From the NCBI GenBank assembly GCA_025642065.1, contig JAODUP010000093.1:496001-560000 (forward strand): a stretch of DNA of 64,000 nucleotides, in the 5' to 3' direction. Positions 9,733 to 21,599 of the stretch are shown one piece after another. Position 1 is the first letter of the stretch. Every line of letters starts with the position of its first letter. The translations under genes and the position numbers were made by a program. Source of the DNA: Paralvinella palmiformis. Its lineage: Eukaryota; Annelida; Polychaeta; Terebellida; Alvinellidae. The notes below the pieces were generated by a model. That model worked only from the letters and a program-made list of their open reading frames with translations. It did no database searches and had not been told where the DNA came from.

Positions 9733-12095
9733 GTATGATGCGTTGTCGGTTATTTTATGCATTATATACATCATCATCATTTCGGTGTATAGTTATTTCG
9801 GCTTAATTGATTCCCATATAGGAACTGTGAAGATTGTTTTTAATAGCATTTAATAACAAGTTATTTAGGACAGGAAACTGCAAGCCAGTACTAGTGGGCA
9901 TTATACCAGGTAAATATTGGATGCCAGTCCCGATCTTATTGTGCATGAGTGCTTACTTTTTTTGGTTTTAGCTGCCAGCAGGACCAAGATATCTCCTTTG
10001 ATTGCTACAATCAAAGCTAGTCTGCAGTGTGGTCTCTATATCTCACAGGGTGTTAAACCAAGGACGTCTGGCTCTCCAGTACCCCGGGATACACGATGTT
10101 TTCTGTTGGTTTTTCTTGTGTGTGGGGGGTTGGCGGTTGGGTGGTTGTGTGATAATGGTCGTGTTGCTATTGTTTTCTGTCACTCCGCTTGAGGGCGCCC
10201 ATAATGTTCTGGAAGTTAAGCGGATTTACAGGAGGGTTTTTAGTCGGCCCATGACATGAAGATCTCTTTATAGGAGTCGCAAATCCCCAAAACATGATAG
10301 TCCGTAGGTAAAACAAAAACTGCACTAAAACAGTATGGATTGAACAATGATGGTTTTGTAAGATGCTCTCTCTCTCTCTCTCTGCGTGTGCGTGTTTTCC
10401 TGATTAATTATCCCATGTTTAGCCTTTATATTAATACATGTCCCAGTATTTCGGGTAATGATAACTTACTGTTGATAATGATATTTACACTTGGGTGACC
10501 TTCGTACAGACCTTTAGGCGAATTTCCCCCCCCCCCAAATATTGAAGAGAACTACTCAATGAAGGTTGACCTCGCGTGTTGTGTCCACTGACCTATGATC
10601 TGCGCTGTCCACGGTTCATTATTTTATTATTAAAATTATGAGGCGTCAATCACCAGGTAACTAGTTATCTGTTTTTTTGTGCACACTGCTATTGTTGCTC
10701 GTGACCAGCCACTTTCACCAGTCTTGGGTGTGGCTTCCTTCATTGGGCTCAGCCAGATGATTTGTATTTGTATAAAGCCGATAATGTGCTGCCTCCTGGT
10801 ACCATGATGCCGCACCCAGTACTCCAATCAGGTTACAAAACATATGTCATTATGGATGTGTGTTACATTACATTACGCTGTTTAGTTCATCAGTCCTAAG
10901 TACATTATTACCAATAGCGATAGCACGTGGTACCATAATCTAATGACACGACGTTTGTGCCATTACTGTTTACTTCACGGTCCGTAGTCCAGAAGGCACC
11001 GTGAAAATCTTGGTCCATGTTGACATCAGTTAAATCAACGTTTATTTATTTGCTAATATAACAGTCTAGATATATAATGGCTGTGTGAGAGTAACTATAT
11101 AATAGAATCATCAATCAAAAGATAATTTTATAAGTGCTTAATGATGATCACAAGTGCATCTCAAAATCAGATTACTTATCCTAACAGTTTAATTGTTTTT
11201 CCACACTCACTCAACCAGCTACACATGACTCTGCATGCATGTCTGCATACATATGTGCATGATTATAACCACCAACACATCATTAACTAAACTGGACGTG
11301 TGTGGTTCACCACACACCTTCGATCAGATGCCATCTTTACACTGAAGCGGGCTAGCTCCATCGTCATCTTGTCATTGTCGACGGCGTACATTTGACGCTG
11401 ATGTCACTTTTATGTGTGTTTATGTGAAACGAGCAAGCGAGATGCTCCCTCATAATGAACGAAAGCCAGCATTATGGAAGAAGATGGATGATCCCTATAG
11501 TGTTTTGTTTAGTTATGATGTCATGGAATTAGCTTGGTCGTTGTCACTTTTATGACACCAGCCCAACTTCCCCTCTCCCCTCCAAAAAGGACGTTGATGG
11601 CGTGGATATCGGCAGCCACGCCTTTTCTGATATTAGGACCCTACTTCCCCCCTCTGGTTCTCATCAACTGAATGTGAGGTAATCAGCTCGTTTACTAACT
11701 GTCCTGACATAGTAATAAAAATCCGGAAATCAGATATCTACTATATGTAATATTATTAGATGCCTAATCTTAGAGTTGTTTAATTGTTGGCTATTTAGAT
11801 TAGCGCAACAGTATCGCTGATGTAGCCATCAATTTGATGGTGGATGACTTTAGCTTCTTGCGTGCTTACATAATACGTGTTTCTTAACACCAAAAAAGTA
11901 TGCATGCACATACACGGGCACACACAGATACACACACACTGAAGCTTTTAAAAATATTAGCTATTCTAGATTTTAAGTCTGCCTATGCATCATCCTAATA
12001 ATGTTACCAATTAGGTTTTGATTCCATGAACCAGTATTTTTTCATACACACTCTTGAAATATGCAAACATCACTTTCATGCACGCCCTCGCACCC
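9733..12095. other. non-coding stretch with short simple repeats
   Basis: It contains (CT)n at 10365-10383, poly-C at 10526-10537 and CA-rich tracts near 11900-11940. Open frames at 9917-10192 (plus) and 10636-10827 (minus) are not recognised and lack convincing splice pairs. At 12096-12110 the minus strand has a strong acceptor (a T-rich tract and TCTCTCAG) followed by CGGGTGCGAGG, a possible 3' partner for the exon at 12439-12621, though in that phase it would stop after six codons. Confidence 0.4.
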
Positions 12096-12438
12096 GCTGA
12101 GAGAAAAAACATTTTCTCAATATATAAACTATTTATTACTGCAGGAGTTATCACTTATTCTTCTAGTCATATTGTTTTATTTCCTTTTTATGTTATGTGA
12201 TATCATCATCAGCAGCAGCAGCAGCTGACGATTCCAATAAGGAAAAACAGTTGTCTTAAGTGTTATAAGTAACAAAATAGTTTGAAATATTATAGCTAGA
12301 GAAATGTGATCTGCTAGACCGATGGATCAGTTTCTGTCCGTATTTATAAATGTGTGATCGAGTAATTGACAAACAGAAAACTTCACACATACGATGAGAA
12401 TTAACTGTTTGTGAAAACAAATAAAACAAATTCTTTAC

Positions 12439-12621
12439 CTTGTATATTGGTCGCCAACTCGATGTACCTGGATGAAATACACGGAGCATATCCATCAGTT
12501 TGTGATGTGACCCACCACAGACTGTGGCGCTGTCTGGTTGAGAAGATTCCACTGCTGAGCTGAGAGAGAGTCGGTGTTTGCTGTCACTGTGGTGTTCTGG
12601 GCTGTCACTGGCAGTCTCCAT
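12439..12621 (-). CDS. probable first coding exon, unknown protein
   Basis: On the minus strand an ATG in the ideal context ACCATGG (start at 12621) opens exactly 61 codons that end on AAG followed by a consensus donor, AAG|GTAAAG (intron from 12438). The peptide is Ser- and His-rich at first (METASDSPEHHSDSKHRLSL), then more structured (LMDMLRVFHPGTSSWRPIYK). Codon composition is near half G+C, clearly above the surroundings. It looks like a soluble, probably disordered N-terminus. Upstream, the same frame runs through a (CA)n tract as Thr-His repeats but has no ATG there, so the start at 12621 is the first usable one. A TATA-like box lies about 200 bp upstream. The protein family is not recognised and the following exon is not securely identified. 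Confidence 0.4.
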
Positions 12622-12622
12622 G

Positions 12623-12633
<11 letters not shown>

Positions 12634-12712
<79 letters not shown>
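12634..12712. repeat. long (TG/CA)n microsatellite in putative 5' leader
   Basis: A nearly pure dinucleotide run of nearly 40 units. On the minus strand it would lie in the 5' untranslated leader, only about a dozen bases before the ATG of the exon candidate. Confidence 0.95.
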
Positions 12713-12713
<1 letters not shown>

Positions 12714-12816
12714 TTACACACTGGGCTTGCCTGGTACTCCTGTTATTCAGGGTGTGGGTGATGACCACCGTTTTCTGTGTATCCGTATTTGTTCATTTCT
12801 TGGTGTGCATGTGCAG

Positions 12817-12823
12817 CTTTATA
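12817..12823 (-). promoter_or_regulatory. TATA-like box for the minus-strand exon candidate
   Basis: CTGTATAAAGCTG on the minus strand. A start site about 30 bases downstream (near 12790) would give a leader of about 170 bases that includes the CA repeat. A short upstream ORF (MNKYGYTENGG..) begins close to that point. TATA-like strings are common in A+T-rich DNA, so this rests on position. Confidence 0.3.
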
Positions 12824-12829
12824 CAGCTT

Positions 12830-13928
12830 CTTGTATGTACATGAATCCATCTAGATTTATTTGAAAATGAGAGCAAAGAGAGAGAGAGCATTAAATACAG
12901 TTTCATTAAGTGCAATTCATCATCAGCATCTCAGATAATTAACAAATACCGAATAGTAAACAAGATTGAGGATAAATATACTTGTTAACTCAGTACAGGT
13001 AATTCAGCAGGTAGATCATTCTAAGCAAAGCAATATCCATTTATCTACTTCCCCATTTTGTTCTGAAATGTCAACTTAAAATGTCCAGTATTGAAAATGT
13101 ATAATGCACCAAGAATGGAGAACTTTCTTGTATGCTTTTGTCTCATACCTGTCTCTGTGAGACCAAAGGATTTATCCTTCTGCCATTATGTACCAGATGG
13201 TTGTGAGCAATACTGAGTTTAAGGAGGGAACTCACTCACTTGCTCCAATATTGAAAACATCTCAAATTTAAATATAAATTGCCAGACAATTAAGTAGAAA
13301 ACATAATCAACAACAAATAAAAAATAGAATAATGTAGAGTGTTCTCAGTCTACTGTGGTCTGTTACTACGTCCTGTATGTGCTTTGTTGTTTATTTGAAA
13401 TTGTCTGAAAAGTTCATATTGTTCACATTGTTCACATTGTGTACATTTGTTCAGTTATTCAGAGTATTTCATCAATCAGCTAATAGAATTTTACAGTGTG
13501 TCCTTACTGCTGATTGGGTTTATTGTACTGTTAGCACCATGAAATGGAATAGGACAACTGATATTAATTGGATATATCAGCAAGAAATAGACCTAATATT
13601 ACTCCCTTCTGATATATCGGACACATACTGATCATGATTAATGCTTTAGCATAATGTCATCATGCTGATGATGTCTTGCTTCTTAGCCAAACAATGGCTA
13701 ACAAACTGTCTTACAGATCTAAGATTATAACTTATACAACCACTCACGTGATTGGGACGATGTACAACACAATGTCAGTCCCTGATGATTGATCTGAAAT
13801 TGTTATCCATATTCAAACTTAAAAATGGCTCACCAACGTGTACTGTGTCCTGGCGGCATGTCTAACAAATAGTTTTAAATTCCTTATAACATTTATCTAT
13901 GATTTGATAAATTGACTTCTGTCAGGCA

Positions 13929-13967
<39 letters not shown>

Positions 13968-16900
13968 CATGGGATAAATGCCACCTGAAGTTGAAAATGA
14001 ATGTTCTAATCCTTTAGTCAGAGTGAAATTGCTGTTATATTTATCATGACAATCAGACAACCAACGCCTCGCTTCTGTTTCTTGTGCAGATGATCCACAA
14101 AGTTATAAGCTGGATATGGCGAGCTGTCATGATATTAGATATTCACTGATGTAATCAGGATTATTTTGGCTGAAGTTTTTATTCCTAATACCTCTGTTAT
14201 ATGTAGACTCAGCTAATCTCAATATTTATAGCCATAATTTCTGGTTTTTCTTACCTACGTACCACTCATTCTTTGAATAGCATCAGTTAAGAATTATTTT
14301 CCTCTAAATTATTAATTGAATGCACTTGTAACCAGCAGTGTGGTTGTTAAGGAAAGCCTTGAGTTGGCTGTGTTTTGTTATTCTTGCTCTGTAACAATGT
14401 GGTACATCACTTTGCCAGCGATATCTCTTCATTTTAATCCAAATTTGTTCACTTAGCTAGTATTGTTTTGGCCATTTATGTATGGAAAGCTTTCTCTGAG
14501 TGCATCACTTCCAAGTGTCTGGTCAGATGAACATATTCCATGGAAATAATTAAGCTGCACGTCCGGTTCATGTGTGGGTGTGTTTTGTTTTGGTGAGGAG
14601 GGGTATCATCTGTGTATCTGAGGAATGAGGCTGGAATAAAATATGTTGGGAGTGATTTTTTTGCCATATAGATTCTCATCCCAATAAATAAGTTTGTGTC
14701 ATAAGTGTTGTCCAGTATAATGTCTGTTGGTACTCTAAGGAGTTGCTACTCAGTATTCCTGTGTATCACCAAGTATTTATTTTCAGTTGTACGACGGCTA
14801 GCCAGACCATTGTACTACATTTTCTCTTCATTATTATGCTAATTTAAGGTAAGGTGGCAGGTTTGTAAACAGGTTGTTATAGAGATTAGAAGAAAACAGA
14901 ATGTTACATGTACGTATAACTGGCTGGATGGAATGTGTGGACTACTGGACTTAAACAACGTTTCTTTGCTTATTTTGTCCCTTGAGCTCTTTAATGACTT
15001 AGCAGTTTTAAAAGTATCTTGGTGGTTTATCAGTCTGGATGTCTGTATCCATGTTAACTAATAGAACACTGAACTCAGAAGCCTTTTAAATGAGAACTCA
15101 GTCTTTAGTAGATTCTTCTAATCAAAATGTATGAACCTTGAATAGACTTGCCTCAATCCTCAACCCAACTGTTTCGGGAAGATATTCCGGGGGAAGAAGC
15201 ATCTATGTGTCAGAACACTTGAGAACATTTCAGGTTTGTGTAGATCAGAGATTATCTAGCTTCAGAAGAAGAAACTTGTGGGGCAAATACATTTTAAAAA
15301 GTTGGCTACGTTTAAATGGATAATGTGGAGCATGCTGAATGAATGTTTATAATATATTTGTGCTCATTTGATTTCTTCGAAAAAATGCTTTTCCCCGGAT
15401 TGTCATGGCTATGTCATCTCCAATGGGATCTCATGTTGTTCATAAAACATGTCTATTCTACCTTAAACCAAGCAAATATTTGCTACATTTGGAAATACTT
15501 ATCCACATGAAAACATCATGTTGATACTCTCTCTGTGCTAAGCTTTTCATTTTGCATGTGATATTGACACACTGGTCACTTATAATTAACTTGATAATGT
15601 TTGGTATGACACAGCACCACAGATGTGAAGTGTAAATATGCGTGTTTGGTTATAGACAATACTCCATATACCATTAGATGACAGCCTGAAATGCTTCACT
15701 GTCATAGTTTATAATGTAATTCTAAACATGTGTGTCTTTTATATAATAAAACCTCGGCAGGTGTTATTGTTTTTGTGGAATGACAAGTGACAGCTTAGAT
15801 TAGCTTTGGTTCGCATAGTCATCTCACTGAACCATCGGCCTCACTTATTATCCATCTGTCCAGTGTTCTTTGACTACATCATATTATTAAGAAATCATTT
15901 TGTTGATTACTGTTTCTCACTCATCAGCTTCTGGCACAGTAATTGAATTTCTACTCTCACTGAAAGGCACATAATCTAATGATGAATTATGTTTAAGTTG
16001 GCACTTATACTGTGGGACGTCTATAGAATTGTAATGATGGCTGGTTGGTTGGTATATTTGGTTCTGCAAATCGTTCTCCTCTTTCTAGTGGCATTCCCTT
16101 CAGCAGAGAATAGCCGTAATAGGGCTTTGATCTGCCAGGTCATGTCTTTGCTCTTTCACTCCTACTATGAACCATGGTGAGCTATGGTGGTAATACAAGT
16201 ATATGTATTTGTCTGTTGTTACGTGATAGCTTTCACCAGAGGCTGATTGCCATTGACCAACCAGGTAAGTGACTGAGGAAGTCGACATTAATGAAGCCAA
16301 CTAGTTGTTTATTGCTGTTTATATCGTCGTAGTTCACCATGAGGGTGGCATTCCATGAAATGGGGGGAAATACGCAGTTGCTAAGGAAATTACTAATCCT
16401 TCTCTTTTTATGTGAATCTCAGATACCCTCAATCACAATAAGGACAGTTTAGTGATACCTGGTAATAGGAGAACAATAAACTTCAGTAGTAATTATTTTT
16501 CATTCTAACTGCAGCTATAACTGTATGTGAACTTGGTGGTGGTTGTGATGATGGTGATGATTGATCATTTTAATGGCAATTCATTCCCTGTCTTATTCAC
16601 TCAGTAACATCAAAATTACACTTAATGTCCTTCAAGGTACGACCATTCATTACTAGACATAAATTATTTCAATACTGATTAAATTATCTCAATACTGATG
16701 ATTAATTTATTATTTCTTTAAACTGAACTGTCATATTTGTTTGTTTAAAAACCTTTTTTTTATGTTTTAAGTATCAATTTAGGTTGTCTGTTCCAAACAT
16801 AAATTATCTTAGGTCACATCGTTTTTATTGCAGCATTTTCTATTGCAAAAGGTCACACAATGATTGAACTTCTGCATCATACCAAATATTATTATATAAT

Positions 16901-19900
16901 AAACATGACCATCGATGGAATATCTGTGATTACTATGTGTACGATAAAGTAGTTTCTGGCTCCGTGTGACATTTGACCTAATGTGGATAAGTGACAGATC
17001 GGGATCTGTTGACCCACATATTATATTCAGTATCACTTGACAGAAAATAATGATGTAATTATGTTCCATTATCTACCTAACCTTTGTCTGGCTGAGTCAA
17101 TTTAACTTTACACTGTCCGTCTTGCAATACCTTACCAGTCACAAAAAAAGCCACTTGAGCACTTCTTTGGTAGTCTGAAATTAGATTCTAAAAATAGTAA
17201 CACTGTGCAATGTCTGTCCTGTAAATTGTGGAAGAATGCCTGGTTATAACATTCATTGGCTAGATGGTGGCTAAGTCGAAGTTTGTACTGTTATCCCATT
17301 ATGGTGATCACTGCATTAGAACAAGACATAGCCTTCACGTCTATATATTACTCGGCAGAAAATCTCGGCAAAATATTGTCCCAGGCATGCTTGTTATATC
17401 TGCATCACTAAATGCATTATGTGACAAGCAAGAAATGCGTAGAGCCATATACACTGAATGCCATGAAATGTCAGATCTCCTGCCATTGGTTGCACATTCA
17501 GTTCATCACACTGTTCTGTTTATAAAGAACCATTGAATGCCAGAGTCAGCGACGTCTATACTCTTCTGCCATCAGACTCTGTGAGTGGCTTACGTCACCA
17601 TGTGTGAATTGGCCACGAGCAGTCACTAACTGTTCTATGGAGGGTTGCTTCGGAGACAAAAGGCAGTCATCTATAAGTCATTGGGTTGTAATGGGTTTAT
17701 GATCTCCATTATAGGGGATGCTGACTTCAAGGGACTGGTGCCGAAGTCTTGCAGATGATTACCTAGATGATCCACATATAACGTGTGTGACTATTTTGTG
17801 TAGTCGCTATGACTTTGCCCTGGATTATGTACGTATCCTTTCTAAGCCATTGAACTCATTATAGGCTAATAGCTACACATCATATGACACTGTGTGACTT
17901 TTGTCAAAGCATTATTGGAATTGGATCATTTGCGCCATTCTTCTTTTATCTTTGCTTCATTTGATATCATTTGATTGTTCCCTGTTTCATCATCCAGGTG
18001 GCATTCTTTGTTATAAAGCTACTTGATGATTTGTTAATCAAGATGACTATGAGTACCATCCAGATTTCAATCATTGTCTGGATGATGCACACAATCTGTT
18101 TGGTGACCAACTGAAATTTACTATTATCAAAATGATTGTTATTAACATAGTTAACTGTAGTTAGTTAATAAAAGATCTTTTTATATTAGATGTTATGGAG
18201 TGTGTATAGTATGTAATTAAACTTATTTATTACACCATTATCTGATAACCAGTTATCATCAATCTAAGTGTTTCACTGTTATTCACAATTCTGACCTTCA
18301 CCTTGGATTTCACATTTTAATGTAAAGTTTCATAGATTTTGTTCTCTAGTAATATTTCTAATATTTCCATTACACCATTACCAGTATAACTTCATTATAA
18401 TTTTTGCTGTATCTTCAGAGAGGTTAGAGAATAAAACAGGATATAGATAAACATCATGTTGAGATATGCATTTGACCATTGTTTAATGTTTGTCTATTTT
18501 TACTGATTTATATTTATTATTCCTTAGTGTTCTATCATTGTTGTACCATATCACTGTATGGCATTATCTGTAACAATAATTTAATAGCTTAGTTACAAAC
18601 AAACATAAGAAAAATTTAAAAAATGAGCTCTGATTGTAGATAATTTATATCTAATACACAGTAACTTAAAATCTAACTTAATCCCTGTTTAGCCAGAAAA
18701 CTAGTTATTATCTTCTGCTTTATTGATCTTTATCATCAAAGATGTCAGAGATTTTTTTTGACTATTTTTATTCATTAGTGAAATTCAGAACCCAGCTCTT
18801 AGGCTTTTCTCATCAAGGAGTCAATTATGAATGATAGTCTGGTCACACTCAGACATGTGACAGATCTAGAGCTAATCCTTAGTTATATGATATGATTCAC
18901 CAAAGTTTTTTTTTTATTATGGCCACCTGTAGTACTGGGATTTTATGACCTGAAGAATTCTGTCCATCTTCAAGACAAGAAGATTTGGGTATTTTCCAAT
19001 AACTATGGTACATGAAGGTCAGAATTCCAGATCCCCTTTCTCTAATAATAAATGGCATTAATTTGGGGAACATTTTTTAACAGAATGTCTTGTTGGTAAA
19101 GCATCATTATGCTACAGGACATTATATGATCTCCAATGAAATGCACTTCATTTTGGCTTTGAGAGATGCTTTTATAATTCTGCGCATAAGAAATAGTCCC
19201 ATGTGCAGAATATGGACCTTGACTGTGTACACGCAAAATCCCTATTACTAAATATCCATATGTTTTGTCAAGCAATAAAGCAGATTATTGTGTCAGTTCT
19301 GACCTTGACTTTACTCTGATCTTAAACTGTGGTCCATTGTTTTGTTAATTTCTATAGTTGAAATTCATGACTGCTGCTCTAAGAACATCATATTTTGTTA
19401 AGAGCTGAGTATCCCTGATTTAATGTAGCAGTCCAGCATCTTGGCACCGTGTATACTGTAGTTAAGCTTCCAGACTCACAGGTGCAAAATTAACAATTTA
19501 TAGTGGCATCAACTAGTGATTACACAAAAGTGAAATAGTGAGTTAGTGGATTCGATCCAAAATCTTCTTTCATTAAGACCATGTGCAATTATACACAAAT
19601 ATAAACACACATACCCTTCTTTCCCGTCTAATGTCATTTCATTCAAATGCCCACTACACTTACTGTCACTATTTTCCTTGGAACATACTGCCTTCTGTGT
19701 CTTATCATCTAACCCTTTTTAAGTGATCCTCCACCATTTATTTATCACCAAATTATGATTATTATGTCAAAACAATGCTGTTGTCATTAAGTAATATGCG
19801 GTACTCTGATTGGCCAGAAATTATGATTATATTACTATTACTGCTCATAATATCAGAAAGTCGTAACAAATCAACAAAGCCACATTTAAAACATATTTAT

Positions 19901-20090
19901 GAACATTAGATGAAGTCATGACAATTATTAATGATGTCAGTTGATATATATTTATTACTGATTACAGTTTTTTTATTGACCAAAATGAATGGTTTCAAAA
20001 TTTGTGTGGAGCTATTCAGAATGCAAGCTGTTCCTGTGTTTTAGGTCATCTTTGTTAATCTAAATCAGCTGATTATATTCCCTTTTCCAG
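12830..20090. other. long non-coding stretch
   Basis: Mostly A+T-rich unique-looking sequence. Small features: a GTTCACATT short tandem near 13413-13450, (CT)n at 13931-13961, a strong acceptor (TTTCTTGTGCAG, ending 14091) followed by 22 open codons with no clear partner, a 21-bp imperfect duplication near 16663-16705, and an 8-bp-stem hairpin (CATCCAGA/TCTGGATG) near 18057-18085. The 90-codon open frame at 17264-17536 is unrecognised and may be chance. Confidence 0.45.
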
Positions 20091-20191
20091 ATAATATTGT
20101 TGTAATTATATCAGATGGTGTCTCACGCAGACGTAAACGTACAACAGTTGCCATTCAGCAGAAGCAAGAAATGTTATCACTCACTGTTAGT
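20091..20191 (+). CDS. candidate internal exon, unknown gene
   Basis: CCCTTTTCCAG (ending 20090) is a strong acceptor and AGT|GTAAGC after 20191 a strong donor. Of the three frames only one is open: two bases completing a split codon plus 33 codons, giving NIVVIISDGVSRRRKRTTVA and onward, with a basic RRRKR cluster. A second possible donor, CAG|GTACCA, lies 18 bases further on at 20209/20210 and would add six codons in frame. The basic stretch followed by a predicted helix faintly recalls DNA-binding N-termini of Tigger/pogo-type transposases, but I cannot support that. The gene is unrecognised; both splice sites and the frame agree, so it is one of the better exon candidates here. Confidence 0.35.
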
Positions 20192-21080
20192 GTAAGCCAA
20201 CAGTATCAGGTACCAGCAACATATACTGCCACTGGTTATCATTCTTCTTTATTATAGTTGAAATGTATTGTCATCACATATGTGGTATGTGGCAGAATGT
20301 TAACATGGGCAAGGATTAAGGCCAAAATGTATGGAAATAGCATGTAAATCATGAAAGGTTTCTGTTGTTCAATGGTTCTCAAAAAACCTGCTCAAATTAT
20401 GGTGTTTTTTTTTTCTAAAGTAAAGAATAACTGAAAACATTGCTGTTGATTACATAGTTTAATTTTAATCATATAATCATGCTACCAATAGTTGTTAAAT
20501 GCAGTATAACATTAATTAGCTTGTTTATTCAGATTTGAAAATATGTGAGGTTTTGTTCTCGTATGTTAAAAGGCATTTTTTTTTAAATTTTTAAAATTTC
20601 TATCACTTATTTAAACTGTTTCGATTACACCATAAATTACATGGATTTAAGATCACACCAGTTTGGCTTCTGGATATTGCCATGTTGATGTCCTGCTGAC
20701 ATCTTAGGTGGAATTAGCTGCATTGTGGAGCCAAGTACACCAGATTCATTTTCCTTTTGTTATAGCTCACGTTTTCCAGAATTTGTTGCCGTGTTTTTAT
20801 TAGACACCTTGTATCAGAGTTAATGGACTTGCTGCTGCTCTGTTAACTGTGGCGGTTCCAACAAAATAAAACACATCATGCATGAATTTCATTATAAACT
20901 ATAGATTTGCCCTTTATGCGTGAATTAAGTTTGTTCAGACTAGATGTGCTAACTTCACACTCTCACTAAACGTCTCGGGCTATGATATCTAATTTCAACT
21001 TCAACAATGGGAGTTACACAGCTCAGTTTAGTTTTGATTGTGTGTATGCAGAAATTCATGCTGTTGCCACCGGTGAAAAG
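20192..21080. other. non-coding stretch, A+T-rich
   Basis: No coding or repeat signal recognised. Confidence 0.45.
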
Positions 21081-21084
21081 ATCA

Positions 21085-21215
21085 TGAACTATTCATGAAT
21101 CATGCACAAACTGTTCATGCACAGAATTCATGAACAGTTAATGAACGGTTGTTGAACATGAAATCGTCCTATTCCTGAAAAGTTCATTACCATTTCAAGG
21201 CACAGAGATCAGGAA
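21085..21215. repeat. cluster of TTCATGAA-type palindromes
   Basis: Variants of TTCATGAAC and GTTCATG recur about eight times in alternating orientation over roughly 130 bp, giving a self-complementary patch. The GAAnnTTC spacing superficially resembles heat-shock elements. Function unknown. Confidence 0.45.
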
Positions 21216-21221
21216 CAGTTC

Positions 21222-21259
21222 GTGTGTGTGTGTGTCTGTGTGTGTGTCTGTGTGTGTGT
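21222..21259. repeat. (GT)n with TCTG interruptions
   Basis: A short interrupted GT/CTGT run. Confidence 0.8.
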
Positions 21260-21326
21260 CATATAATCCTAAATTTAGGTTGGGAATTTTCCAGTTTTGT
21301 TACAAATTTTTTTTGTATATCAACCG

Positions 21327-21569
21327 TTAAAGGTTCACTACGACTTTCAGTGGTTCTCTGTGAAGCTCACAGTTTCTAAATTGGCGTTTGTCTAACAGAG
21401 ATTGTGTGGCATGTTTGAACAATGTCAGTTGCAGGACATCAGCATGATAACAGTAATCAACAAATGTGTCCTGCGTTACTTCGAAGGCTTCCAATAAACG
21501 CAGAGCCTTTTTAACCATAAACTGCGTGGGGCACGGTAACTTGCCATTCTCTTTGTGTACGAGAGACAT
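21327..21569 (-). CDS. coding-like segment, possible exon or pseudo-exon
   Basis: Eighty codons are open on the minus strand. The residues MVKKALRLLEAFEVTQDTF then DYCYHADVLQLTLFKHATQS read like an all-helical conserved domain rather than chance A+T-rich translation. From memory and unverified, this recalls the helical region of EXD3/mut-7-like proteins, so I give no symbol. A possible acceptor is TCTCTCGTACACAAAG, just inside the 5' end of the frame, and a possible donor is AACT|GTGAGC near the 3' end, giving an exon of roughly 180 bp. The last 15-20 codons would then be intronic. It may also be a decayed pseudogene or a transposon piece. Confidence 0.35.
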   Translation of the reverse strand: MSLVHKENGKLPCPTQFMVKKALRLLEAFEVTQDTFVDYCYHADVLQLTLFKHATQSLLDKRQFRNCELHREPLKVVVNL

Positions 21570-21599
21570 TCACTTCAGAGTGCCTCCAAGCCTTCTTAA

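Noticed and set aside
12622..12768. Minus-strand N-terminal extension with Thr-His repeats
   Set aside because: The frame is open through the (CA)n tract but has no ATG there; the apparent start is GTG. The repeat is more likely untranslated leader.
14092..14157. Open frame after a strong acceptor (TTTCTTGTGCAG)
   Set aside because: Only about 20 codons, two frames open, no donor and no partner exon.
18057..18085. Short hairpin considered as a microRNA precursor
   Set aside because: The stem is only about 8 bp; no known miRNA seed family recognised here or elsewhere in the window.
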